Source of the DNA: Streptomyces composti
Lineage (GTDB): Bacteria; Actinomycetota; Actinomycetes; Streptomycetales; Streptomycetaceae
DNA: 64,000 bases
Assembly (NCBI RefSeq): GCF_012034205.1
Contig: NZ_JAATEM010000026.1
Coordinates: 59,560-123,559, forward strand
Direction of reading: 5' to 3'
The stretch's first letter is position 1. Every line of letters starts with the position of its first letter. The notes under the pieces are model-generated. The model saw only the letters and a list, made by a program, of their open reading frames with translations, was not told the origin of the DNA and ran no database searches. A program made the translations under genes and the position numbers. Below are positions 24,141 through 32,280 of this stretch, one piece after another.

Positions 24141-24941
24141 GTGCCGCGCATGCTCGACGTCAGCGACGAGGTACGCGCCGAGATCGGCGACGAAGAAGCC
24201 GACCGTCTGCTCGCCGGAGACACCGCCCCGGGCGGTTACGACTGCACCTCGTGCCGCACCCCGGGCGACCCGGAGCAGGAGCGCACCAGCACCGTCCTGT
24301 TCATCGGGGAGGAGACCGCCGTCCTCGCCTTCGCCCACGCCACCTGTCTGCCCTCGCAGGTCGTCCAGGTCACCGAGGAACAGCTGAGGGGCGCCGTGCG
24401 GTCCATCAGCGGCGGCCAGCCGGCCCAGGAGCCCGCCCCGCAGCAGGCGGCGCAGCCGAACGCGCCCCAGCAGGCCGTGCTCGGGGTGACCAGCGGCCTC
24501 GTCCTGATCGCCGGGGAGTTGCACCCGGCCCTGGTCGTGGAGCCGACCGGCCCGATCTCCCGTCCCGGTTCGTACGGCTCCGGCGACGACTTCCTGCCGC
24601 TGCTGATCGAGCAGGGCTTCCTGCCGCTGAGCGAGCTGTCCGCGGTGCCGCCGGTGCTGCACGGCTGGTCGGTGCTGCTGGCCGTGGGGCAACTGCACGC
24701 GGTGCTCCAGCCGGGCCCCGACGGCAGCCGCCCGGTCGCCTGGTGGCAGGCGCACCAGCCGCTGCAGGTGACCGACGGCTGGCGCGCGGCCGCCAACAAG
24801 CACCAGCAGGTGCTGATGTTCGCCGCCCCGGTCGGCTCCATCGGCCGCCAGCCCCGCGAGGACCTCCTCCGCGAGGCCCTCGACCGCGCGGCGGCGGGCG
24901 GCCAGCTCGTCGGCGCCGCCCTCCCCCTGGCCGGCACCTGA
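24141..24941 (+). CDS. Conserved-looking protein of unknown function with N-terminal Cys motif
   Basis: 266 residues, not recognised. The N-terminal third has a CTSCRTPGDPEQ motif (about 32-43) and a later His/Cys (FAHATCLPSQ, about 68), which could form a zinc site. A Gln/Pro/Ala spacer follows (about 92-115), then a mixed alpha/beta C-terminal domain (TSGLVLIAGELHPALVVEPT; LLIEQGFLPLSELSAVPPVL; WSVLLAVGQLHAVLQPG). No signal peptide or membrane segment. The GTG at 24141 follows GAGGGAGCC; an ATG at 24063 would add 26 residues without a better ribosome site. It is isolated on its strand. Confidence 0.7.
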   Translation: MPRMLDVSDEVRAEIGDEEADRLLAGDTAPGGYDCTSCRTPGDPEQERTSTVLFIGEETAVLAFAHATCLPSQVVQVTEEQLRGAVRSISGGQPAQEPAPQQAAQPNAPQQAVLGVTSGLVLIAGELHPALVVEPTGPISRPGSYGSGDDFLPLLIEQGFLPLSELSAVPPVLHGWSVLLAVGQLHAVLQPGPDGSRPVAWWQAHQPLQVTDGWRAAANKHQQVLMFAAPVGSIGRQPREDLLREALDRAAAGGQLVGAALPLAGT

Positions 24942-25547
24942 CGGCACCCTGCGCGCGGGCGGCGACGACGGACCGGCCCCGCGCGGGCCGGCAGCCGAGC
25001 CGCCGCCCCGCGGACGGGCCCGCATCGTGCCCGAGGGGCCTGCCGCGGGCGGGCACCGGTGACCGCCCGCGCGGACCTCGGCACCCGCCGCGCCGCACCA
25101 CCAGCCGGAGCCTGCACGACGGCCAGTGGACGGACACCCAGCGACCTGCGGCCGGCGGCCCGGCTGCGACCGGCGCCGGGCGCCCTGAGCGGCGCCCGGC
25201 GCGCAACCCCCGAGCGGCGCCGCAGGCGTGCACGCGCAGTGCGGGCCCCCGGCGAGACCACGCCCGGACCCTCCGCGCGCGGCCCCTGCGGGCGCCTGCG
25301 CACGGGCACCCGAGGGGCGCGCCGACGTCCGCGAAAGGCCCGCGGGAGACGCATGCTCCGCGCGCCGGCGGCCGGGGGCACCCGGCGAGATCGGCGGCGG
25401 GAGCGCATCCGGTGCCTCACGGTCGCCGTGGGCACGGTCGGTGTGCGCACCTGAACGTCGGTCAGCGGGCCGGCGGCGCCCCTCGCCGCCGCCCGAGGGG
25501 CGCGCGAGCGGGCGTGCGTCGAAAGCCCTCGCGGGGGACCGCATCTC
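24942..25547. other. About 600 bp without a convincing gene
   Basis: Extremely GC-rich, open in several frames on both strands for that reason alone. No frame has a family resemblance, ribosome site and start together. A strong hairpin lies at 25173-25202. It could be a long 3' flank, a decayed gene or the leader of the next gene. Confidence 0.5.
25173..25202. repeat. Perfect 12-bp stem-loop
   Basis: GCGCCGGGCGCC and GGCGCCCGGCGC pair perfectly around the 6-nt loop CTGAGC. It is about 230 bp past the stop of the preceding gene, without a T-run. It could be a terminator or processing stem. Confidence 0.55.
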
Positions 25548-25961
25548 TTGCGGGGCGGGGTCGTTTGCACATACGTGCACGCATATGACCTTTCCCGCCG
25601 CCAGCCGCTCCCGTCGGTCCCCGCCCCCGTGGGACCGGTCCGGGACGCCCGGCGCCGCCCCTCGGCCACGCCGATCTACGACGCGCTCTACGCCGAGTAC
25701 GTCGAGTCCCACCGCTCGCTGCCGGGTGACCGCAGCGGCGAGGAGCGGCTCGGCTTCGACGCCTTCGGGAGCTTCGCGCACCGCTCGGGCTCGTACGGCG
25801 GCCCTGGCTCGGGCTCCATCGGCGGTTCCCTGGGGGGCGGGGCGTACAGCGCCTACAGCGCCGGTGCCAGCAGCGCCCGGCAGGGCGGGGCCGGCTCTCA
25901 GCCGCAGTGGCAGCGGGTGCCGGCCGGGCTGCCGCCGATGCCGCGCCGGGGCGGTCTGTAA
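25548..25961 (+). CDS. Small conserved protein of unknown function (STPIYDALYAEY-type)
   Basis: Up to 137 residues; the start is uncertain (TTG 25548 as given, or internal GTGs near 25575 or 25629). The central block SATPIYDALYAEYVESHRSL, then PGDRSGEERLGFDAFGSF, is a motif I associate with a small family in Streptomyces of unknown role. It is followed by a Gly/Ser/Tyr-rich stretch (GSYGGPGSGSIGGSLGGG) and a C-terminus QWQRVPAGLPPMPRRGGL. No signal peptide or membrane segment. It is convergent with der, with a terminator between. Confidence 0.6.
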   Translation: MRGGVVCTYVHAYDLSRRQPLPSVPAPVGPVRDARRRPSATPIYDALYAEYVESHRSLPGDRSGEERLGFDAFGSFAHRSGSYGGPGSGSIGGSLGGGAYSAYSAGASSARQGGAGSQPQWQRVPAGLPPMPRRGGL

Positions 25962-25981
25962 CCGGCGGGCGGCACGAAGGC

Positions 25982-26014
25982 AGCGGGGCGGCCCCCCTTG
26001 GGGACCGCCCCGCT
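25982..26014. terminator. Bidirectional terminator
   Basis: AGCGGGGCGG and CCGCCCCGCT (10 bp) enclose a second CCCC/GGGG pairing with a TT loop. It lies between convergent stops at 25961 and 26044. Confidence 0.85.
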
Positions 26015-26043
26015 CTGCTGTGTGAAAGCCCGCCGGACCGGCG

Positions 26044-27522
26044 CTACTTCTTCTTTCCGCGCCGCTCGCGCACCCGCACCGAGATGTGGATGGGCGTGCC
26101 CTCGAAGCCGAACTCCTCGCGCAGCCGGCGCTCGATGAAGCGCCGGTAGCCCGCCTCGATGAAGCCGGTGGCGAAGAGCACGAACCGCGGGGGCTTGGTG
26201 CCGGCCTGGGTGCCGAACAGGATGCGCGGCTGCTTGCCGCCCCGCACCGGGTGCGGATGGGCGGCGACCAGCTCGCCGAGGAAGGAGTTCAGGCGGCCGG
26301 TCGGGACCCGGGTCTCCCAGCCCGCCAGCGCCGTCTCGATCGCCGGGACCAGCTTCTCCACGTGCCGCCCGGTGCGCGCCGAGACGTTCACCCGGGGCGC
26401 CCAGGCGACCTGGCCCAGCTCGGTCTCGATCTCCCGCTCCAGGTAGTAGCGGCGCTCCTCGTCGAGGGTGTCCCACTTGTTGAAGGCGAGCACCAGCGCG
26501 CGGCCCGCCTCCACCGCCATGGTGACGATGCGCTGGTCCTGCACCGAGATGGACTCGGAGGCGTCGATCAGGACGACCGCCACCTCGGCCTTCTCCACCG
26601 CGGCGGCGGTGCGCAGCGAGGCGTAGTAGTCGGCGCCCTGCTGCAGGTGGACGCGCTTGCGGATGCCGGCGGTGTCCACGAACTTCCAGGTCCTGCCGCC
26701 GAGTTCGATCAGTTCGTCGACCGGGTCACGGGTGGTGCCGGCCAGTTCGTTGACGACGACGCGCTCCTCGCCGGCGACCTTGTTCAGCAGCGAGGACTTG
26801 CCGACATTGGGCCGGCCGATCAGGGCGACCCGGCGCGGGCCGCCGACGGCCGTGCCGAAGGTCTGCGCCGGGGCGTCCGGCAGCACCTCGAGCACCTGGT
26901 CCAGCATGTCGCCGGTGCCGCGGCCGTGCAGCGCGGAGACCGGGTACGGCTCGCCGAGGCCGAGCGACCACAGATAGGCGGCGTCGGCCTCGCCGCTCGG
27001 GCCGTCCACCTTGTTGGCGCAGAGCACGACCGGCTTGCCGGCCTTGCGCAGCAGCCGCACCACGGCCTCGTCGGTGTCGGTGGCGCCGACCTTGGCGTCC
27101 ACCACGAAGACCACCGCGTCGGCGGCCTCGATGGCGTACTCGGCCTGCGCGGCGACGGAGGCGTCGATGCCGAGGACGTCCTGCTCCCAGCCGCCGGTGT
27201 CGACGACCTTGAAGCGGCGGCCCGCCCACTCGGCCTCGTAGGTGACCCGGTCGCGGGTGACGCCCGGCTTGTCCTCGACGACCGCCTCCCGGCGGCCGAT
27301 GATGCGGTTCACCAGAGTCGACTTGCCGACATTGGGGCGGCCGACGACCGCGAGCACGGGCAGCGGACCGTGACCGGCCGCCTCGATCGCGCCCTCGACG
27401 TCCTCCCGGTCGAAGCCCTCCTCCGCGGCGAGCTCCATGAACTCCGCGTACTCGGCGTCGCCGAGCGCCCCGTGATCGTGCTCGTGCGCGGCCGAGCCGT
27501 CGGGCTGGCTGTGGTCGTTCAT
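26044..27522 (-). CDS. der: Ribosome biogenesis GTPase Der (EngA)
   Basis: 492 residues with two tandem GTPase domains and a C-terminal KH-like domain. An acidic N-terminal extension (about 1-50) precedes G1 GRPNVGKST (about 61), G3 DTGG and G4 NKVDG. The second domain has G1 GRPNVGKSS (about 236), DTAG and NKWDT. The KH-like end carries NSFLGELVAAHPHPV and LFATGFIEAGYRRFIERRL, with the basic tail RERRGKKK. It is needed for 50S subunit maturation. The ATG follows GAGG. Last gene of the aroH-tyrA-cmk-acyltransferase-der series; cmk-der adjacency is conserved in actinobacteria. Confidence 0.96.
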   Translation of the reverse strand: MNDHSQPDGSAAHEHDHGALGDAEYAEFMELAAEEGFDREDVEGAIEAAGHGPLPVLAVVGRPNVGKSTLVNRIIGRREAVVEDKPGVTRDRVTYEAEWAGRRFKVVDTGGWEQDVLGIDASVAAQAEYAIEAADAVVFVVDAKVGATDTDEAVVRLLRKAGKPVVLCANKVDGPSGEADAAYLWSLGLGEPYPVSALHGRGTGDMLDQVLEVLPDAPAQTFGTAVGGPRRVALIGRPNVGKSSLLNKVAGEERVVVNELAGTTRDPVDELIELGGRTWKFVDTAGIRKRVHLQQGADYYASLRTAAAVEKAEVAVVLIDASESISVQDQRIVTMAVEAGRALVLAFNKWDTLDEERRYYLEREIETELGQVAWAPRVNVSARTGRHVEKLVPAIETALAGWETRVPTGRLNSFLGELVAAHPHPVRGGKQPRILFGTQAGTKPPRFVLFATGFIEAGYRRFIERRLREEFGFEGTPIHISVRVRERRGKKK

Positions 27523-27678
27523 GAAGTCCGTACCTCGTCGTTCCTTCGTGGTGGTCGGTGGGCCCGCTCCGGTGCAGGGAGCTGATCCACTACTCAGTGT
27601 CGCAGGGTCCGCCCCGGGCCCGCCCGGGAAAATCCGGGCGCCGTCCGCTGTGCGGCCCGGCCCCGGCGGCGGACACCG

Positions 27679-28326
27679 CTAGCGCCCGGTGAGGGCCCTG
27701 GCGTTCTCCAGATGGGCGGTGAGCTGCTTCTGGATGCGTTCGGTGGCCTCGTCCAGCGCCCTGCGGGTGCGCCGCCCGCTGCCGTCGCCGGCGTCGAACG
27801 GGTCGCCGAAGACGACGTCGACTCGCGACCTCAGCGGAGGCAGCGCCCTTATCAACCGTCCGGGCCGGTCGGAGCTTCCCAGGACGGCGACCGGCACGAT
27901 CGGCGCCCCGCTGCGCACCGCGAAGTACGCGAGCCCGGCGCGGATCGAGGCGAAGTTCCCCTCGCCCCGGGTGCCCTCGGGGAATATCCCGAGCACACCG
28001 CCCTGCTCCAGCACGCCGAGGGCCTGGGAGATCGCGGTGCGGTCGGGGCTGCCCCGGTCGACCTTCACCTGTCCGATGCCGGTCAGGAACGGGCCGAGCG
28101 GGCCGACGAACGCCTCCTTCTTGATCAGGAAGTGCGCGGGACGCGGGGCGACGCTCATGACCATGGGGCCGTCGATGTTGTGCGCGTGGTTCACGGCGAG
28201 GATCACCGGGCCGCTCGCCGGAACCCGCCAGGCGCCCAGCACCCGTGGCCTCCACAGTCCGTACATGAGACCGACGCCGATGCGCCGTCCGATCTCGGCG
28301 CCCCGCTCGGAGGGGAGCTGAGTCAC
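27679..28326 (-). CDS. 1-acyl-sn-glycerol-3-phosphate acyltransferase (PlsC-like)
   Basis: 215 residues. Acyltransferase motifs in order: NHAHNID (H-x4-D catalytic pair, about 44-50), KKEAFVGPLGPFL, VDRGSPDR, FPEGTRGEG (about 112) and VPVAVLG. It acylates lysophosphatidate to phosphatidate, or an analogous glycerolipid acceptor, at the membrane. The GTG start shares its last bases with the cmk stop (GTGA), so the two are translationally coupled. A cmk-plsC link in one operon suggests coordination of CDP-lipid precursor supply, though the grouping may be historical. Confidence 0.87.
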   Translation of the reverse strand: MTQLPSERGAEIGRRIGVGLMYGLWRPRVLGAWRVPASGPVILAVNHAHNIDGPMVMSVAPRPAHFLIKKEAFVGPLGPFLTGIGQVKVDRGSPDRTAISQALGVLEQGGVLGIFPEGTRGEGNFASIRAGLAYFAVRSGAPIVPVAVLGSSDRPGRLIRALPPLRSRVDVVFGDPFDAGDGSGRRTRRALDEATERIQKQLTAHLENARALTGR

Positions 28327-29003
28327 TTCCCGGCTCGCTTCTCCTCGATGAGGGTGACGACACACTCGACGACCTGCTGCAGGGTCAGCTCGGTGGTGTC
28401 CACCTCGATCGCGTCGTCCGCCTTGGCCAGCGGCGCGACCTTGCGGCTGGAGTCCGCCGCGTCCCGCTTGACCAGGGCCTCGCGGGTGGCGTTCAGGTCG
28501 GCGTTCTTCAGCTCGCCGCTGCGGCGGGCGGCCCGCGCCTCGGGCGAGGCGGTGAGGAAGATCTTGACATCGGCGTCCGGCAGCACGGTGGTGCCGATGT
28601 CGCGGCCCTCGACGACGATGCCCTGGGCGGCCGCCGCGGCGATGTTGCGCTGCAGCTCGGTGATCCGCGCCCGCACCTCCGGGACCGCGCTGACCGCGCT
28701 GGCCTTGGAGGTGACGTCCTGCTCACGGATCTGCCCGGCCACGTCGACGCCGTCGACCATGATCGTCGGCGCCTTGGGGTCGGTGCCGGAGACGATCTCC
28801 GGCTTCCCGGCGACGGCGGCGATGGCGGAGGGGTCCTCGATGTCGATGCCGTTGTTCACCATCCACCAGGTGATCGCCCGGTACTGGGCGCCGGTGTCCA
28901 GGTAGCTCAGACCGAGCTGCGCGGCCACGGCCTTCGACGTGCTCGACTTGCCCGTGCCGGAGGGGCCGTCGATGGCGACAATCACGGGCGTGGCGCTTTC
29001 CAC
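28323..29003 (-). CDS. cmk: Cytidylate kinase
   Basis: A 226-residue CMP/dCMP kinase. P-loop AIDGPSGTGKSSTSKAVA (about 10-27), YLDTGAQYRAITW (CMP site, with Gln where Met is usual), the insert LDTG/VDGVDVAGQIREQDVTSKAS, and VVEGRDIGTTVLPDADVKIFL (substrate/LID region). It phosphorylates CMP to CDP in pyrimidine salvage. The start GTG lies after AGGAAGG. About 137 bp separate it from tyrA, where a separate promoter may lie. Confidence 0.95.
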   Translation of the reverse strand: MESATPVIVAIDGPSGTGKSSTSKAVAAQLGLSYLDTGAQYRAITWWMVNNGIDIEDPSAIAAVAGKPEIVSGTDPKAPTIMVDGVDVAGQIREQDVTSKASAVSAVPEVRARITELQRNIAAAAAQGIVVEGRDIGTTVLPDADVKIFLTASPEARAARRSGELKNADLNATREALVKRDAADSSRKVAPLAKADDAIEVDTTELTLQQVVECVVTLIEEKRAGK

Positions 29004-29140
29004 TGTGGGATACCTTCCTGGACCTGGTGGGCGGGGACGGGGGCGCAGAGGCCCACGACAAGGTTACTGGGTACCGGTCCCCCGTTCGGCCCACGTCCCG
29101 GCGCCCCGGCCCGGACGTGAGCAACGGCACCGCCCGCGGT

Positions 29141-30226
29141 CTACTGACGGATCGCCCAGCCCCGCTCCCGCAGCGCCGCCACCAGGCCGGGGGCCGCCTT
29201 GGGCTCGACCATCAGCTGCACCAGACCGGCCTGCTGCCCGGTCGCGTGCTCGATCCGCACGTCCTCGATGTTGACGCCCGCCCGGCCGGCGTCCGCGAAG
29301 ATCCGCGCCAGCTGTCCCGGCTGGTCGTCGATGAGCACGGCCACCGTCTCGTAGACCCGCGGGGCGGACCCGTGCTTGCCGGGCACCCGCACCTGCCCGG
29401 CGTTGCCGCGGCGCAGCACGTCCCGGATGCCGGTGGTGCCCTCCCGGCGCTTGTCCTCGTCGGCGGACTGCAGCGCGCGCAGCGCCCGCACGGTCTCCTC
29501 CAGGTCGGTGGCGACGTCGCTGAGCAGGTCGGCGACCGGGCCGGGGTTGGCGGAGAGGATGTCGATCCACATGGCGGGGTCGGAGGCGGCGATCCGGGTG
29601 ACGTCCCTGATGCCCTGCCCGCACAGCCGCACGGCGGCCTCCTCGGCGTGCTCCAGGCGCGCGGCGACCAGGCTGGACACCAGATGGGGCATGTGGGAGA
29701 CGAGGGCCACGGCCCGGTCGTGGGCGTCGGCGTCCATGACGACCGGCACGGCGCGGCAGTGCGAGACCAGCTCCAGGGCGAGGTTCAGCACCTCGGTGTC
29801 GGTGTCCCGGGTGGGGGTGAGCACCCAGGGGCGGCCCTCGAAGAGATCCCCGCTGGCGGCCAGCGGCCCGGACTTCTCCCGCCCGGACATGGGATGGGTG
29901 CCGATGTAGGCGGACAGGTCGAGACCCCGGGCGAGCAGCTCCCTGCGGGGGCCGCCCTTGACGCTGGCGACGTCGGCGTAGCCGCGGGCCAGGCCGCGCT
30001 GCATGGCGTCGGCGAGCACGTCGGCGACATGGGCGGGCGGCGCGGCGACGATCGCCAGGTCCACCGGCCCCTCGGGCGCCTCGTCGGTGCCGGCGCCCAG
30101 CGCGGCGGCCGTGCGCGCCTGCTCCGGGTCGCGGTCGGCGAGGTGGACGGTGACCCCGCGCTGGGCCAGGGCGAGGGCGGCGGAGGTGCCGATCAGCCCG
30201 GTGCCGATGACGAGTGCGGTTCTCAC
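29141..30226 (-). CDS. tyrA: Prephenate dehydrogenase with ACT-like domain
   Basis: 361 residues. Rossmann start VRTALVIGTGLIGTSAALAL, prephenate site with catalytic His in YIGTHPMSGREKSGP (about 112-125) and LVSHMPHLVSS (about 180). A C-terminal ACT-type regulatory domain follows (about 285-361: VYETVAVLIDDQPGQLARIF ... VRIEHATGQQAGLVQLMVE), likely for tyrosine feedback. It oxidatively decarboxylates prephenate to 4-hydroxyphenylpyruvate in tyrosine biosynthesis. The GTG overlaps the aroH stop (GTGA); coupling of chorismate mutase and prephenate dehydrogenase makes metabolic sense. Confidence 0.94.
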   Translation of the reverse strand: MRTALVIGTGLIGTSAALALAQRGVTVHLADRDPEQARTAAALGAGTDEAPEGPVDLAIVAAPPAHVADVLADAMQRGLARGYADVASVKGGPRRELLARGLDLSAYIGTHPMSGREKSGPLAASGDLFEGRPWVLTPTRDTDTEVLNLALELVSHCRAVPVVMDADAHDRAVALVSHMPHLVSSLVAARLEHAEEAAVRLCGQGIRDVTRIAASDPAMWIDILSANPGPVADLLSDVATDLEETVRALRALQSADEDKRREGTTGIRDVLRRGNAGQVRVPGKHGSAPRVYETVAVLIDDQPGQLARIFADAGRAGVNIEDVRIEHATGQQAGLVQLMVEPKAAPGLVAALRERGWAIRQ

Positions 30227-30585
30227 TGGGCGATGTCCTTGCGCAGGGCCGCGGCGGCACCGAGGTAGACGTGGTTGATGTCGGCGCGGGGTTTGTCGGA
30301 CTCGATGTGCGCGAGGATGCGGACCACGCGGGGCATGGCGCCCTCGATGTCCAGCTCCTGGGCGCAGATCAGCGGCACGTCGACGATGCCGAGCTTGCGG
30401 GCCGCGGCGGCCGGGAAGTCGCTGTGCAGGTCGGGTGTGGCCGTGAACCAGATGCTGATCAGGTCGTCGGCGGTCAGCCCGTTCCGCTCCAGTACGGCGG
30501 TGAGCAGCGCCGAGACCTGCTCCTCCATGTGACCGGCCTCGTCCCGCTCCAGCTGGACGGCCCCCCTGACCGCTCGTACCGCCAC
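30223..30585 (-). CDS. aroH: Monofunctional chorismate mutase, AroH class
   Basis: A 120-residue AroH-type (trimeric alpha/beta barrel) enzyme: VRAVRGAVQLERDEAGHM with the active-site Arg, ISIWFTATPDLHSDFPAAAARKLG, and CAQELDIEGAMPRVVRILAH with the catalytic Glu and Arg; YLGAAAALRKD closes it. It converts chorismate to prephenate. The GTG at 30585 is chosen because AAGGAG lies six bases upstream; the GTG/ATG 27 bp earlier would put the ribosome site inside the gene. First gene of the operon; the divergent neighbour is the Rieske gene. Confidence 0.93.
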   Translation of the reverse strand: MAVRAVRGAVQLERDEAGHMEEQVSALLTAVLERNGLTADDLISIWFTATPDLHSDFPAAAARKLGIVDVPLICAQELDIEGAMPRVVRILAHIESDKPRADINHVYLGAAAALRKDIAQ

Positions 30586-30849
30586 GGCGTGCTCCTTGCT
30601 GACGTACGTCATCGGCTGCTTGGGCGTCCAGCCTAGTCAGCCCGGGCCTGCGGAGCGTGCGGCGCCCGCCCACCGAGACGGGCGGGATGCGTGTTTTCTG
30701 GCACTTCGGCGGGTCGGGTGCGAGGATGCTGAAACCGCCAGGTCCGCTGCCTCCGCGGTCCCCTTGCCTCCGCATGCCCCGTCTTCCCCCGGTTCCATCC
30801 CACGGCTCCTTCCCCCGGTTCTCCTCTCGGATCCCCTCGGAGTGACGAC

Positions 30850-31320
30850 ATGACCCACGGCGCAACACGACGCACCGTCCTGATCGCGGCAGGGGCGACG
30901 GGCGCGGCGGCCCTGACGGCCGGCTGCGGCGGCGGGGGCGACGACGGCGGCTCCTCGACCGAGACGCCCGGCGGCGACACCGGCACCCGGACCGCCACCG
31001 GCGAGGAGACCTCCGCGCCGGACGCCCCCGCCGGGGAGCAGCTGGCGTCGACGAGTGACATCCCGGTGGGCGGCGGCACGATCTTCAGGGACCGGAAGGT
31101 CGTGGTGACCCAGCCCGAGCGGGGCGACTTCAAGGCGTTCTCGGCGATCTGCACCCACCAGAACTGCCTGGTGGCGAACGTCTCGGGCGGCACGATCAAC
31201 TGCTCCTGTCACGGCAGCAGGTTCTCCGTCGCCGACGGAGCGGTGGAGCACGGCCCGGCGACCCGGCCGCTGCCCGAGGAGAGGATCACCGTGGACGGGA
31301 ATTCGATCCGCCTCGCGTGA
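30850..31320 (+). CDS. Rieske [2Fe-2S] lipoprotein with Tat signal
   Basis: 156 residues. The N-terminus TRRTVLIAAGATGAAALTAGC combines twin arginines with a lipobox (LTAGC), so it is exported folded with its cluster and then lipidated. A Gly/Asp/Thr-rich linker (about 25-62) leads to the Rieske fold: cluster box 1 CTHQNC (about 104) and box 2 CSCHGSRF (about 121), then GPATRPLPEERITVDG. It is an outward-facing electron carrier or sensor; no partner oxidase gene is adjacent. ATG after GGAG. The gene downstream follows closely but appears to have its own leaderless promoter. Confidence 0.88.
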   Translation: MTHGATRRTVLIAAGATGAAALTAGCGGGGDDGGSSTETPGGDTGTRTATGEETSAPDAPAGEQLASTSDIPVGGGTIFRDRKVVVTQPERGDFKAFSAICTHQNCLVANVSGGTINCSCHGSRFSVADGAVEHGPATRPLPEERITVDGNSIRLA

Positions 31321-31329
31321 TCCCTTCTC

Positions 31330-31342
31330 TACGATCCGGGCA
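31330..31342 (+). promoter_or_regulatory. -10 element giving a leaderless start
   Basis: TACGAT at 31330-31335, then CCGGGC, then the ATG at 31342. No ribosome-binding site. Confidence 0.55.
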
Positions 31343-32280
31343 TGCGCCCCGACACATCCCGGACGTCCCTGACCTCCTTGACGCCCGACCTCTTGGTACG
31401 CGACCACACCGTCTACACCTGCGTCATGGGGTCGCGCGCCTTCGGACTGGCCACCGAGGGCAGTGACACCGACCTACGGGGCGTGTTCCTCGCCCCCACG
31501 GCCTTCTTCTGGCGGCTGGACAAGCCACCGACGCATGTCGAGGGTCCGGGCGAGGACCGGTTCAGCTGGGAGCTGGAACGCTTCTGCGAGCTGGCGCTGC
31601 GCGCCAATCCGAACATCCTGGAGTGCCTGCACTCCCCGCTCGCGGAGTACGCCGACGACACCGGCCGGGAGCTGCTGTCGCTGCGCGGAGCGTTCCTCTC
31701 CCGCCGGGTCCACGAGACCTTCACCGGCTTCGCCCGCGGCCGGCGCCGCAAGCTGGAGGCCGGCCTGCGCAACCACGGCGCCCCGCGCTGGAAGCACGCC
31801 ATGCATCTGCTGCGCCAGCTGATCAGCGTCCGCGACCTGCTGCGCACGGGCCGCCTGGTGATCGAGGTGGGCGCGGAGCGGGAGCCGCTGCTCGCGGTCA
31901 GGCGGGGCGAGGTGCCGTGGGACGAGGTGGAGGCCCGGCTGGGCCGGCTGGAGGCCGAGGCGGAGGAGGCGCTCCACCGCAGCCCGCTGCCGGCCGAGCC
32001 GGACCGCCGCCGCGTCGAGGACTTCCTGTACCGCGTCCGCCGGACCTCGGCCCTGGGCCATGCCTGGAGCGCTCTGCCGGGGAACGCTCTGCCCGAACGC
32101 GCGCGGGGACGCGCTTGCGGGAACGCGCTTCCCCGCGCGCCGGACCAGGTCAGTCCGCCTGCGCCGGTGAGTCCCAGAGCTGCCCCAGCGCGGTCAGCTC
32201 CTCCCGGTACTCGATCCGCTCCGCCCACTCGGCGGGCCAGGCGTCCGCGCCCAGGAGAGCGCCGGCGAACGCGCCGGTGA
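31342..32280 (+). CDS. Nucleotidyltransferase-superfamily protein (YcgL-like)
   Basis: 312 residues. The N-terminal pol-beta-type nucleotidyltransferase signature is MGSRAFGLATEGSDTDLRGVF (about 29-49; G-S then D-x-D), with the third acidic residue probably in the RFSWELERFCELAL block. A helical C-terminal region carries WKHAMHLLRQLISVRDLL and basic patches (RGRRRKLEAG). Such proteins transfer NMP groups to RNA or protein. The fold seems to end near VEDFLYRVRRTS (about residue 235). The remaining 75 or so residues are Pro/Ala/Arg-rich, pass through a terminator-like hairpin and, for the last 131 bp, lie antisense to the ADP-ribosylglycohydrolase gene. Confidence 0.72.
   Translation: MRPDTSRTSLTSLTPDLLVRDHTVYTCVMGSRAFGLATEGSDTDLRGVFLAPTAFFWRLDKPPTHVEGPGEDRFSWELERFCELALRANPNILECLHSPLAEYADDTGRELLSLRGAFLSRRVHETFTGFARGRRRKLEAGLRNHGAPRWKHAMHLLRQLISVRDLLRTGRLVIEVGAEREPLLAVRRGEVPWDEVEARLGRLEAEAEEALHRSPLPAEPDRRRVEDFLYRVRRTSALGHAWSALPGNALPERARGRACGNALPRAPDQVSPPAPVSPRAAPARSAPPGTRSAPPTRRARRPRPGERRRTRR
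32099..32140. terminator. Terminator-like stem inside the 3' extension of the nucleotidyltransferase gene
   Basis: GCGCGCGGGGA and TCCCCGCGCGC (11 bp, perfect) flank a 20-nt loop. The stem ends 9 bp before the stop of the convergent ADP-ribosylglycohydrolase gene, where a shared terminator would be expected, yet the nucleotidyltransferase frame stays open through it to 32280. Confidence 0.6.

Noticed and set aside
30665..30686. Hairpin CCCGCCC/GGGCGGG followed by TTTT on the plus strand, as an sRNA terminator
   Set aside because: No plus-strand transcript source upstream and only a 7-bp stem; it lies upstream of the likely aroH promoter. Strand-specific RNA-seq would be needed to support it.
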